Source of the DNA: Tissierellia bacterium
Lineage (GTDB): Bacteria; Bacillota_A; Clostridia; Tissierellales; Peptoniphilaceae
NCBI GenBank assembly: GCA_012728775.1
Contig: JAAYEN010000128.1
Location: 1-37,588 of the forward strand
Reading direction: 5' to 3'
DNA: 37,588 nt
Both the position numbers and the translations under genes were made by a program. The notes under the pieces were generated by a model. It was not told the origin of the DNA. It did not search any database and saw only the letters and a list, made by a program, of their open reading frames with translations. This document shows, in pieces, positions 24,166 to 32,718 of the stretch. Each line of letters opens with the position of its first letter. Positions within the stretch are counted from its first letter, which is position 1.

Positions 24166-24174
24166 GGAGGAAGT

Positions 24175-25464
24175 ATGCGTCTTGAATTAGGTGAGATTTA
24201 TATTAAGGATATAGTCTTTGAAGAGAATTCTAGAATCGAAAATGGGATATTATATCTTAATAAATCGGACTTAGTAAAGGAATCAGGATTTGAAGATGAC
24301 GAGTATCTTGAAGACATCGATTTTGATATTGTTCGTCCAGGAGAAAGTGTAAGAATTACTCCGGTAAAAGATGTACTAGAACCAAGATATAAAGTCGAAG
24401 GTGGAGAGTTCTTCCCTGGTATACTTGGAAAAGTTAATACAGTAGGAACAGGTAAGACAGTTTGTTTAAAGGATATGGCAGTTATTACTACGGGGAAAAT
24501 CGTCGGATTCCAAGAAGGAATTATTGACATGACTGGTGAAGGAGCTAAATACACTCCCTTTTCTAATCTTTTAGGTTTAGTTGTAATTACAAACCCAAAA
24601 GAAGGTGTTAAGCAACATCAACATGAGCAAGCGGTGAGAATGATAGGCTTGAAAGTAACTAGCTATATTGGAAGTCTGGCAAAGGATATAGAACCAGAAG
24701 TGGTAAATGCATTTGAAACTAAACCACTTTTAGAACAAGTAAATGAATTTCCGAATCTTCCTAAAGTTCTATATGTATATATGCTCCAAACCCAAGGATT
24801 ATTGCATGATACATATGTATATGGAGTAGATGCAAAGAAAATAATTCCAACTTTTCTTTATCCAACAGAAATAATGGATGGAGCAATTGTATCAGGTAAT
24901 TGTGTGTCTGCATGTGACAAAAACCCAACTTATGTTCATTTAAATAATCAGGTTATTAGTTCTTTATATGAAGAACATGGTAAAACTATGAACTTTTTAG
25001 GCGTAATAGTAACAAATGAAAATGTATTTTTAATGGATAAGCAAAGATCATCTGACTTTACAGCAAAATTAGTCGAATTTATTGGTGCTGATGCTGTAAT
25101 AATTTCTCAAGAGGGATTCGGAAATCCTGATACGGATTTAATAATGAACTGTAAGAAAATTGAAGCTAAAGGAATTAAAACTGTAATAATTACAGACGAG
25201 TACGCAGGACAAGACGGAATGAGCCAATCTTTAGCTGACGCTGATGCCTCTGCTGATGCTTGCGTAACTGCTGGAAATGCCAATGAAGTAATAATATTGC
25301 CTAAATTAGATAAAATTATAGGGGATATAGAGTATGTAAATATAATTGCTGGCGGAAATGAAAATTCACTTCGTGAAGATGGTAGTATTGAAGTTGAACT
25401 TCAAGCTATTACAGGAGCAACAAACGAAACTGGATTTACACGCATGTCGGCGAAATCATATTAA
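24175..25464 (+). CDS. grdE: Glycine reductase component B proprotein GrdE
   Basis: A 429-residue proprotein of the substrate-binding component B. In family members it is cut between Asn and Cys to give two subunits, the new N-terminal Cys becoming a carbonyl (pyruvoyl-type) group that binds glycine as a Schiff base. Here the site is N242-C243 in SGNCVSACDKNPTY. Other features are KQHQHEQAVRMIGLKV and the C-terminal AITGATNETGFTRMS. Ten bases separate it from trxA, and a GGAGGA ribosome site precedes the ATG. It acts with GrdB. Confidence 0.95.
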   Translation: MRLELGEIYIKDIVFEENSRIENGILYLNKSDLVKESGFEDDEYLEDIDFDIVRPGESVRITPVKDVLEPRYKVEGGEFFPGILGKVNTVGTGKTVCLKDMAVITTGKIVGFQEGIIDMTGEGAKYTPFSNLLGLVVITNPKEGVKQHQHEQAVRMIGLKVTSYIGSLAKDIEPEVVNAFETKPLLEQVNEFPNLPKVLYVYMLQTQGLLHDTYVYGVDAKKIIPTFLYPTEIMDGAIVSGNCVSACDKNPTYVHLNNQVISSLYEEHGKTMNFLGVIVTNENVFLMDKQRSSDFTAKLVEFIGADAVIISQEGFGNPDTDLIMNCKKIEAKGIKTVIITDEYAGQDGMSQSLADADASADACVTAGNANEVIILPKLDKIIGDIEYVNIIAGGNENSLREDGSIEVELQAITGATNETGFTRMSAKSY

Positions 25465-25473
25465 GGAGATAGT

Positions 25474-25950
25474 ATGAATATTTTAGAAAACAAGAAAATA
25501 GTGATCATAGGAGACCGTGATGGTGTTCCTGGACCAGCTATTCAAGCATGTGTTGAAACTGTAGACAACACAGATGTTATTTTTTCAGCTACAGAATGTT
25601 TTGTCTGAACTAGCGCCGGCGCTATGGACCTAGAAAATCAACAAAGAATAAAAGACTTCGCGAATGAACACGGAGCAGAAAATCTAGTTGTACTTTTAGG
25701 TGGAGCAGAAGCCGAGGCTGCAGGTCTTGCAGCAGAAACAGTTATGGCAGGAGATCCTACTTTCGCAGGCCCACTAGCTGGAGTGGAGTTAGGACTATTA
25801 TGTTATCACGTTGTAGAAGATGAAATGAAAGAAATTTTTGACCCAGATGTTTATGACGAACAAGTGGGAATGATGGAAATGGTTCTAGACGTGGATGAAA
25901 TTGTAGAAGAAATGACAGATATCAGAGAAGAATATTGCAAATATTTGTAA
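25474..25950 (+). CDS. grdA: Glycine reductase selenoprotein A (contains selenocysteine)
   Basis: A 158-residue protein when UGA at 25606-25608 is read as Sec45. Translation runs ATG AAT ATT TTA GAA (MNILE...) to [14 protein letters not shown] context, here [19 protein letters not shown], the GrdA active site with Cys42 and Sec45. GrdA takes the carboxymethyl group from component B onto Sec and passes it to component C. AGGAG precedes the ATG. Under the standard code only bases 25624-25950 would be called, from an internal ATG. The hairpin at 25611-25624 and the nearby sel genes support recoding. Confidence 0.96.
25611..25624 (+). promoter_or_regulatory. Candidate bacterial SECIS hairpin in grdA
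   Basis: TAGCGCCGGCGCTA, a perfect 14-base palindrome that can fold as TAGCG/CGCTA with loop CCGG, starts 2 bases after the UGA. Its GC content is far above the surroundings. It is a likely SelB-binding element, though the exact fold is not established by inspection. Confidence 0.6.
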
Positions 25951-25966
25951 AACCGAGAGGTACTAA

Positions 25967-27277
25967 ATGACAAAATTTAAAGTTGTTCATTATGTGAATC
26001 AGTTTTTTGCTGGAATTGGTGGAGAAGAAAAAGCGGATATAGAACCTTTTGTAGTTGAAGAGCTACCACCTTTGTCTGCTCAATTCGATTCCAAATTTAG
26101 TGAAGAATTTGAAATAGTTGCAACAGTAGTTTGCGGTGATACGTATTTTAATGAAAATACTGAACAAGCTAAGACAGAAATTATAAATATGATTAAAAAT
26201 TATAATCCGGATTTCTTCTTCGCTGGACCAGCATTTAATGCAGGTAGATACGGTGTCGCATGTGGTGCTATTGCAAAAACAGTTAAAGAAGAATTAGACA
26301 TTCCAGTGCTAACAGGTATGTATATCGAAAATCCAGGCGTTGATATGTATGGAAAAGAAATATATATGGTAGAGACGAAAGATAGCGCTGCTGGAATGAG
26401 AAAAGCGATTAAACTTATGGTTCCATTAGCAGAAAAACTTGCTAAAGGCTTAGAGATTGGAAGTCCATCTGAAGAAGGTTACATTCCACAAGGAAGAAGA
26501 ATCAATTATTTCACTGAAGATTCTGGATCAAGAAGAGCTGTTAATATGCTTTTGAAAAAGATACAAGGTGAAGAATTTGAGACAGAGTATCCTATGCCTA
26601 AATTCGATAGAGTAGAACCACAACCAGCAATCAAAGACATGAGTAAAGCTAAGATTGCATTAGTAACGAGTGGGGGCATAGTTCCTAAGGGAAATCCAGA
26701 TAAGATAGAATCTTCATCAGCTTCAAAATACGGCAGATATAATTTAAAGGATATAGTAGATTTAAATCCTGAGAATTCAGAAACTGCTCATGGAGGTTTT
26801 GACCCCGTATATGCAAATGAGGATTCGGATAGAGTTTTGCCTATTGATGCAGTTAAAAAATTCGTCGAAGAAGGGAAAATTGGATCATTACACGAATATT
26901 GGTACTCAACAGTTGGAAATGGTACTGCAATATTAAGTGCCAAACAATTCGGTAAAGAAATTGCAGAATATTTAATATCTGACAAAGTGGATGCAGTTAT
27001 TCTAACTTCCACCTGAGGTACCTGTACACGTTGCGGTGCAACGATAGTAAAAGAGATAGAATCTCATGGAATACCTGTAGTTCACGTATGTACTATTACT
27101 CCAATATCAATGACTGTTGGAGCAAATCGTATTGTACCTGCAGTAGCTATTCCTTATCCACTTGGAAATCCTAGTTTAACTAGAGAAGAAGAATTTAGAT
27201 TAAGATATAATTTAGTTGAAAAGGCATTAGATGCTTTGTCAACTGAAGTTACAGAACAGACTATTTTTGAAGATTAA
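25967..27277 (+). CDS. grdB: Glycine reductase component B gamma subunit GrdB (contains selenocysteine)
   Basis: A 436-residue protein when UGA at 27014-27016 is read as Sec350. The frame then continues to TAA at 27275. The context is ILTSTUGTCTRCGATIVKEIE, giving the UxxCxxC motif (U350, C353, C356) expected of GrdB. This selenoprotein, with the GrdE subunits, binds glycine and transfers the carboxymethyl group to GrdA. The 86 residues after Sec are conserved-looking (CTITPISMTVGANRIV), so this is not a pseudogene. It starts at an ATG with GAGAGG upstream, 16 bases after grdA. Confidence 0.96.
27029..27043 (+). promoter_or_regulatory. Candidate bacterial SECIS hairpin in grdB
   Basis: CGTTGC (27029-27034), loop GGT, GCAACG (27038-27043). 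The stem begins 12 bases after the UGA, a spacing similar to known bacterial SECIS apical stem-loops. Confidence 0.65.
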
Positions 27278-27287
27278 AGGAGGGAAA

Positions 27288-28829
27288 ATGAATTTTCCTG
27301 TTATGAAATCTGCAGGGTTTGTTTTGGTAAATGCTCCCGACATGGTAATAAATGCCGGGAGTACATTTACCACGGAAAGAATTTTAAACCCTGACTCAGA
27401 CTTATTAAAAACTGGCAGAGATTACTTGAGATCCTTTGAAGACTTTATTAATTATTTGCCGAATCAAATATATATTGGAAATGAAAAACCTGAAATTTTG
27501 GAAGGATACAAACTTCCATATTGTGAAATTGATTATAAAAGTGACAAAATTGAAGGTAAGTACGGAAGGATAATATCTGAATCAGAATTTATTGCTGTAA
27601 TGAAATATTGTGATGAATTTGATTTGGTCATGCTTTCTGAAGATTATGTAAATGAATTTAAAGAAAAAGTTGAAGGTAAGTTTCCAGAATTAGAATCCAG
27701 ATTTTCCAAATTAATATCCAGCGACATTTCTAAAGCAGAGGATTTAATTAAAAATGATAAAGCAATGGGAATTTACATAGAAGGCAAACTTATGGGATAT
27801 GTGCGTCAAGCTCACGATACAGATGTAAATCTAAATGCCCATACTGTATTTGAAAATATTGTTTCAAAAGCTAGTGGAGTTTTAGCAGCTATAGAAACTA
27901 TAAAGCACTCAGATGTTTCAAAAGATGATATTCAATATGTAATAGAATGTTCAGAAGAAGCATGTGGTGATATAAACCAAAGAGGTGGAGGCAACTTTGC
28001 AAAAGCTATTGCTGAAGTAGCAGGAGTGGAAAATGCTACGGGAAGTGATGTAAGAAGTTTTTGTGCAGCTCCCATGCATGCAATTATGCAAGCAAGTGCT
28101 CTTGTCCAAGCAGGTATATATGAGAATGTCCTTGTGGTTGCAGGAGGATCTACTGCGAAATTAGGAATGAATGCAAGGGATCACATTAAAAAAGGTCTGC
28201 CTATACTTGAAGATGCTATAGCAGGTTTTGGGGTAATAATTTCTAAAAATGATGGAATTAGTCCAGTTCTTAGAACTGATATAATAGGACGTCATACCGT
28301 AAAAACTGGCTCAAGTCCACAAGCTGTTATCTCATCATTAGTGTCTGAGCCATTGAATAAAAATGGACTTAAGATATCAGATGTGGATAAATTTGCGCCA
28401 GAGTTACAAAATCCAGACATTACAAAACCTGCTGGGGCAGGTAATGTTCCTGAATCTAACTATAAAATGATTGCCGCATTGGCAGTAACCCAAGGTGAAA
28501 TTGAAAGAAAAGATTTAAAAGAATTTGTGGTAGAAAAAGGGTTGCCAGGATGGGCTCCTACTCAAGGACACATACCATCAGCTGCACCTTATTGCGGTCA
28601 TATGATAGAAGATTTAACTGTTGGAAATTTAAATAGAGTAATGTTAGTTGGAAAGGGTAGTTTATTTCTAGGTAGAATGACAAATTTATTCGACGGGGTC
28701 TCTATGGTCGTTGAACGAAATACTGGCAAGGTAGAATCAAAATCAGTAAATGAGGACGATCAAGTTAGAAGAGTAATTGCAGAAGTTATGAAGAAAGTTG
28801 CCCAAGGAATTTTAGACGAAGAGGAGTAG
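27288..28829 (+). CDS. grdC: Glycine reductase component C beta subunit GrdC
   Basis: A 513-residue thiolase/FabH-fold subunit. It starts MNFPVMKSAGFVLVNAP at the ATG at 27288 (GGAGGG 6 bases upstream); the longer open frame from 27231 overlaps grdB and is not used. The central region has IECSEEACGD, C259 in VRSFCAAPMHAIMQA and VVAGGSTAKLGMN, and the end has GWAPTQGHIPSAAPYCGHM. With GrdD it converts the Se-carboxymethyl selenoether on GrdA to acetyl phosphate. grdD starts 3 bases after its stop. Confidence 0.95.
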   Translation: MNFPVMKSAGFVLVNAPDMVINAGSTFTTERILNPDSDLLKTGRDYLRSFEDFINYLPNQIYIGNEKPEILEGYKLPYCEIDYKSDKIEGKYGRIISESEFIAVMKYCDEFDLVMLSEDYVNEFKEKVEGKFPELESRFSKLISSDISKAEDLIKNDKAMGIYIEGKLMGYVRQAHDTDVNLNAHTVFENIVSKASGVLAAIETIKHSDVSKDDIQYVIECSEEACGDINQRGGGNFAKAIAEVAGVENATGSDVRSFCAAPMHAIMQASALVQAGIYENVLVVAGGSTAKLGMNARDHIKKGLPILEDAIAGFGVIISKNDGISPVLRTDIIGRHTVKTGSSPQAVISSLVSEPLNKNGLKISDVDKFAPELQNPDITKPAGAGNVPESNYKMIAALAVTQGEIERKDLKEFVVEKGLPGWAPTQGHIPSAAPYCGHMIEDLTVGNLNRVMLVGKGSLFLGRMTNLFDGVSMVVERNTGKVESKSVNEDDQVRRVIAEVMKKVAQGILDEEE

Positions 28830-28832
28830 GCT

Positions 28833-29966
28833 ATGAACAAAAATAAAATAGCAGATTCCATTTTAAGTTTAGCTGATTCAATTGAAGAGGGTGTATTTAA
28901 AAGTAATATAACTATTGCAGTTACGAACTTTGGGTCTGAATTAGGAATAGATAATATTAATAATGCTATTATGCAATCTAAATCTCAACTATTTAATATT
29001 ATAGTTGTTGGTGAACCCTTGGAAGGTTTTGAATCTTATAAAGCATGTGGTGACGATGAAGTAGCCAAAGTGTTAAAAGAACTATTTGATGAAAAGAAAA
29101 TAGATGCTGCAGTTACCATGCATTATCCATTTCCTATTGGAGTTTCAACAGTAGGTAAAGTTGTAACACCTGCAATGGGAAAAGAAATGTATATTGCAAC
29201 CACTACTGGAAGTGCAGACGGTAATAGCATTAAGGCAATGATATTGAACACAATAAATGGAATTATCGTTGCAAAAGCTAACGGAATTGAGAATCCAACT
29301 GTGGGAATATTAAATATTGAAGGAGCAAGAATTGTCGAGAAGAAGTTGAGTGAATTATCTAGTAATGGATTTGACATTAACTTTATTCCTTCAAAGAGAT
29401 CTGATGGAAGTTTTATTATGAGAGGGAATGACTTAGTAGCAGGAACTCCTGATATTATGGTTTGTGATTCCTTAACTGGAAATATTGTAATTAAAATGTT
29501 TTCTACTTTCCAATCAGGAGGATTTTACGAAACCACAGGATATGGGTATGGGCCAAGCGTAGGCCATGAATACGATAAAGCAATTTTTATTATTTCTAGA
29601 GCATCAGGAACGCCATTAATAAAAAATGCTATAAAATTTGCTTATGAGTCGGTTAGTGGAGATATAGTAGGAATTTCTAAGAGTTTATATAAAATGGCTA
29701 AAGAAGCTGGTTTAGATGAGATTATAAATTCAGTAGATGAAAAAAAGAAAGATAATATTGAAGATATTAAAATACCTGAAGCAGAAATTGTAACGGAATC
29801 CATTGGAGGAATTGATATTCTAGAAATAGATGATGCTGTTTTGCATCTTAGGAAAAATGAAATTTATGCTGAAAGCGCAATGGGATGTACAGGACCTATT
29901 GTAATGATTAGTAATGAGAATTTAGAAAAAGCGAAACAAATTTTAGAAAAAGCAAAATTTATTTAA
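28833..29966 (+). CDS. grdD: Glycine reductase component C alpha subunit GrdD
   Basis: A 377-residue protein with a PlsX-like phosphate acyltransferase fold (NGIENPTVGILNIEG; PDIMVCDSLTGNIVIKM). C352 in the C-terminal AMGCTGPIVMIS motif is the Cys that carries the acetyl thioester before phosphorolysis to acetyl phosphate. It is the last gene of the operon, ending before a strong bidirectional terminator. Acetate kinase, needed to make ATP from the product, is not in the window. Confidence 0.95.
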   Translation: MNKNKIADSILSLADSIEEGVFKSNITIAVTNFGSELGIDNINNAIMQSKSQLFNIIVVGEPLEGFESYKACGDDEVAKVLKELFDEKKIDAAVTMHYPFPIGVSTVGKVVTPAMGKEMYIATTTGSADGNSIKAMILNTINGIIVAKANGIENPTVGILNIEGARIVEKKLSELSSNGFDINFIPSKRSDGSFIMRGNDLVAGTPDIMVCDSLTGNIVIKMFSTFQSGGFYETTGYGYGPSVGHEYDKAIFIISRASGTPLIKNAIKFAYESVSGDIVGISKSLYKMAKEAGLDEIINSVDEKKKDNIEDIKIPEAEIVTESIGGIDILEIDDAVLHLRKNEIYAESAMGCTGPIVMISNENLEKAKQILEKAKFI

Positions 29967-29969
29967 AAT

Positions 29970-30049
29970 AAAAAAGGCGATATTATTAACTGAACTTTTG
30001 AATCTGTACAAAGATTTGAAGGTTCAGTTTTGTTTTATCGCCCTTTTTT
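29970..30049. terminator. Long bidirectional terminator between grdD and the thrE-type operon
   Basis: The outer stem AAAAAAGGCGATA (29970-29982) pairs with TATCGCC...TTTTTT (30036-30049). Inside it, an 18-base-pair helix joins 29988-30005 and 30012-30029 (with a few G-T pairs) around the loop GTACAA. A and T runs on opposite sides allow use in both directions. Confidence 0.88.
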
Positions 30050-30481
30050 TATGTGAAAAATTTGTGCTAACATATTAATTATTGAAGTTGATAAAAAAAT
30101 TCCAGTCGCCAAAGCTATTGCAATAAGCGATGTCTCCAGTGCTTTTGCACCAAATAAATCCATATCTTGTTGTATTAAGTAGTACATAGTGTAATACATT
30201 CCTCCTCCAGGAACTAGTGGAATCAAAGAAGGGATATACAATATTAAAGTTGGAATTTTAATTATTATAGCAAATACTGCGCTAAGTGTACCTATTAATA
30301 TAGCTGCAATTAAAGCTGCTGCGAGTACTTGATTTATAGTACCCAATAGATATCTATATACTATCCACCCAATCCCACCGATTACTCCGCTATAAAACAA
30401 GGCTCTTTTTGGAGTGTAAAATATAACTGCAAAGGCTACTGATGCAAAAAATCCGTAAATAAATTGAATTAAATGATCCAT
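30035..30481 (-). CDS. ThrE-type threonine/serine exporter, small subunit (DUF3815-like)
   Basis: A 148-residue membrane protein with about four to five hydrophobic helices (GFFASVAFAVIFYTP; LLGTINQVLAAALIAAILIG; IPSLIPLVPGGGMYYTMYYL). The LIPLVPGGGMYY motif is typical of the C-terminal half of ThrE. In ThrE of Corynebacterium both halves are one protein; here they are split into two overlapping genes (13 bases). Transport of serine/threonine or related small molecules is inferred from the family. Confidence 0.85.
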   Translation of the reverse strand: MDHLIQFIYGFFASVAFAVIFYTPKRALFYSGVIGGIGWIVYRYLLGTINQVLAAALIAAILIGTLSAVFAIIIKIPTLILYIPSLIPLVPGGGMYYTMYYLIQQDMDLFGAKALETSLIAIALATGIFLSTSIINMLAQIFHIKKGR

Positions 30482-31263
30482 CCATAACCTCCGAAATAAA
30501 TTGCAAGTACTATACCTACACCTAAAGCTATGGCAATAGCTGTGAATATTGCCTTTGCTGTAGTCATAACTCCGCTGACGTAATCTCCAGCTAATATATC
30601 TCTAATTGCATTTGTTATAGCAACTCCAGGAACATATGGCATAAGGGTACCGATAATAATCATATCCAAATTGGCACCAAATCCCATACTTATAAAAATT
30701 GTGGCCAAGGCAGAAGACAACAAGCCTGATAATAAATCCACTATAAATATAGGTATAAAAAAATTTCTAGGAAGATTTAATATCCAATATACTAAAAGTC
30801 CTATAAGCAATGAGGATAAGAAATCTAAATAGTTTCCACCAAACATAATACTAAAAAAGGCGCTAGTAACACCTGCTCCAAGAGATCTAATAAACAGTGA
30901 AGTAGGTATCGTTTCATTTATTTTACGAATTTCCTTTTCTGCTTCTTTTAAAGACATATTTGTGGAACAGAATTCTCTAGAAAATTGATTTATTAACTCG
31001 ATTTTATTAAGTCTAATAGAGGGATTCTTCTCTCTTACTATTTCTGTATAAGGATATCCTTGAAATTTTACGGTCACAAAAACTGAGGTAGTCATAGCAA
31101 ATACTTCTATTGCATCTAGTCCATACCAAGAGTTACATATTCTCTCTAATGTATCCTCTACTCGATAAACTTCGGCTCCATTTTCTATTAGTATTCTACC
31201 TGTTTCTATTGCAATATTAAGAAGTTGAAGAACATCTTTCTCATTTTTTAAAACCTTTTCCAT
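30469..31263 (-). CDS. ThrE-type threonine/serine exporter, large subunit (DUF1212)
   Basis: A 264-residue protein. The cytoplasmic N-terminal domain (ETGRILIENGAEVYRVEDTLERI) is followed by about five membrane helices from residue 120 onward, with the ThrE-type MPYVPGVAITNAIRDILAGD motif. I start at the ATG at 31263, which has GAGG 6 bases upstream; the longer frame begins with a TTG that overlaps this ribosome site. It is transcribed from the promoter at 31284-31312 and overlaps the small-subunit gene. Substrate is uncertain. Confidence 0.87.
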   Translation of the reverse strand: MEKVLKNEKDVLQLLNIAIETGRILIENGAEVYRVEDTLERICNSWYGLDAIEVFAMTTSVFVTVKFQGYPYTEIVREKNPSIRLNKIELINQFSREFCSTNMSLKEAEKEIRKINETIPTSLFIRSLGAGVTSAFFSIMFGGNYLDFLSSLLIGLLVYWILNLPRNFFIPIFIVDLLSGLLSSALATIFISMGFGANLDMIIIGTLMPYVPGVAITNAIRDILAGDYVSGVMTTAKAIFTAIAIALGVGIVLAIYFGGYGWII

Positions 31264-31283
31264 ATAATACCTCAACTAAAAAT

Positions 31284-31312
31284 ATAATATCATTGATTTA
31301 AAGGTTAATCAA
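31284..31312 (-). promoter_or_regulatory. Promoter of the thrE-type operon
   Basis: On the minus strand TTGATT (31312-31307), 17-base spacer, TATTAT (31289-31284). The boxes and spacing equal those of the grd operon promoter. The -35 is also the left arm of TTGATT...AATCAA within the spacer. Confidence 0.6.
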
Positions 31313-31377
31313 TTTGAATTAAATATTAATTTCAAAATTCTTTCAACGCAAAAGGTGATAACAAGTATATTTTCTGT

Positions 31378-31383
31378 TATAAT
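31378..31383 (+). promoter_or_regulatory. Strong -10 box 6 bases before a start codon
   Basis: TATAAT at 31378-31383 with a weak -35 GTGATA (31355-31360, 17-base spacer). The expected start of transcription falls on or next to the ATG at 31390, and no ribosome binding site precedes that ATG. Confidence 0.55.
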
Positions 31384-31389
31384 CTTAAT

Positions 31390-32718
31390 ATGGAAATAAA
31401 AATAACTACAGATAAAAATATAATTGAAAACATTGTGCCTGGCTCGATTGCAGAGGAGTTAGAATTAGAAATTGGTGATGAAATATTATCCATAAATAAC
31501 TCTACTCCAATTGATATAATAGATTATAAATATCTTATTTCTGATGAATTTATTGAAATGAATATCAAAAAAACTTCAGGTGAATTGATTTCATTTGAAA
31601 TTGAAAAGGATTATGATGAAGATTTGGGGATTGAGTTTACTAATCCTCTTATTGATGAAGCAAAATGTTGTAGCAATAATTGTGTATTTTGTTTTATTAA
31701 TCAACTTCCTCCTAATATGAGAAAGACATTGTATTTTAAAGATGATGATAGTAGATTGAGTTTTTTGCAGGGAAATTTTATTACTTTGACTAATATGTCT
31801 GAAGAAGAAATAGAAAGAATAATTAAATATAAAATTTCTCCAATTAATGTTTCAGTTCATACTACTAACCCTCAGCTTAGAAAACAAATGTTGAGAAATC
31901 AAAAAGCTGAAAAAGTATTTGAAATATTAAAAAGATTTGATGATGCTCATTTAGAAATCAATTGTCAAATAGTTTCAGTACCTGGAATAAATGATGGAGA
32001 AGAACTTAAAAGGACTATAATGGATCTGTATTCTCTAAAAAATAGTGTTCATTCTGTAGCTATAGTTCCTGTTGGAATAACTAAGTATCGAGAGAATTTA
32101 CCTGAATTAGTACCTTATGACCGGGAAAAAAGTATAGAAATAATAAATCAAATTCACAGTTATCAAGAAAAATTCCTAAAAGAAAGAGGAAGTAGATTTG
32201 TATTTCTAGGTGATGAATTTTATGTACTAGCAGGCATAGAAATACCCGGCGACGAAGAATATGAAGACTACCCCCAAATAGAAAACGGAGTTGGATTAAT
32301 AAGAAATTTTGATGAGGAAATTAATTTTTGTTTGAATGATATAGAAATAAACAACAAAAGTGGCAAGGTAATTTTAGTTACTGGAACTCTTGCGGAATCT
32401 TTTTTGATATCTATTAGGGATAAAGTGAAGTCAAAACTTCCAAATATGATTATGGAAGTAATTCCAATAAAAAATGATTTTTTTGGACATACCATAACAG
32501 TTGCTGGATTAGTAACAGGTAGTGATATAATTAAACAAATAAAAAATACAGAGATAAAAAATATAGTAATTCCAGAGTGTATGTTAAGACAAGATACGGA
32601 TTACTTCTTAGATGATGTTAAAATTTCAGATTTAGAGAGAGAACTAGAGAAAAATGTTTATGTAGCTAAAGTAAACGGTGAAGATTTTATTAGAGTTCTC
32701 TTTGAGGAGGTTAAATGA
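31390..32718 (+). CDS. DUF512 family radical SAM-like protein with PDZ domain
   Basis: A 442-residue protein. An N-terminal PDZ-like domain (NIVPGSIAEELELEIGDEIL) is followed by a radical-SAM-type CxxxCxxC (C94, C98, C101 in CCSNNCVFCFINQLP) with DDDSRLSFLQGNF after it, and a C-terminal DUF512 domain (VTGTLAESF, then GHTITVAGLVTGSD). The family is widespread in Clostridia and cyanobacteria and its reaction is unknown to me. The ATG at 31390 has no ribosome site but matches the family N terminus. The gene overlaps der as ATGA (32715-32718), a conserved neighbourhood. Confidence 0.88.
   Translation: MEIKITTDKNIIENIVPGSIAEELELEIGDEILSINNSTPIDIIDYKYLISDEFIEMNIKKTSGELISFEIEKDYDEDLGIEFTNPLIDEAKCCSNNCVFCFINQLPPNMRKTLYFKDDDSRLSFLQGNFITLTNMSEEEIERIIKYKISPINVSVHTTNPQLRKQMLRNQKAEKVFEILKRFDDAHLEINCQIVSVPGINDGEELKRTIMDLYSLKNSVHSVAIVPVGITKYRENLPELVPYDREKSIEIINQIHSYQEKFLKERGSRFVFLGDEFYVLAGIEIPGDEEYEDYPQIENGVGLIRNFDEEINFCLNDIEINNKSGKVILVTGTLAESFLISIRDKVKSKLPNMIMEVIPIKNDFFGHTITVAGLVTGSDIIKQIKNTEIKNIVIPECMLRQDTDYFLDDVKISDLERELEKNVYVAKVNGEDFIRVLFEEVK

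Noticed and set aside
25474..25623. grdA appearing as a short broken frame ending in TGA
   Set aside because: The UGA sits at the conserved Sec site of GrdA with Sec machinery next door, so it is recoded and not a pseudogene.
27231..27287. Upstream extension of grdC to 27231
   Set aside because: It overlaps the recoded grdB 3' end in another frame; the ATG at 27288 has a strong ribosome site and the family N terminus.
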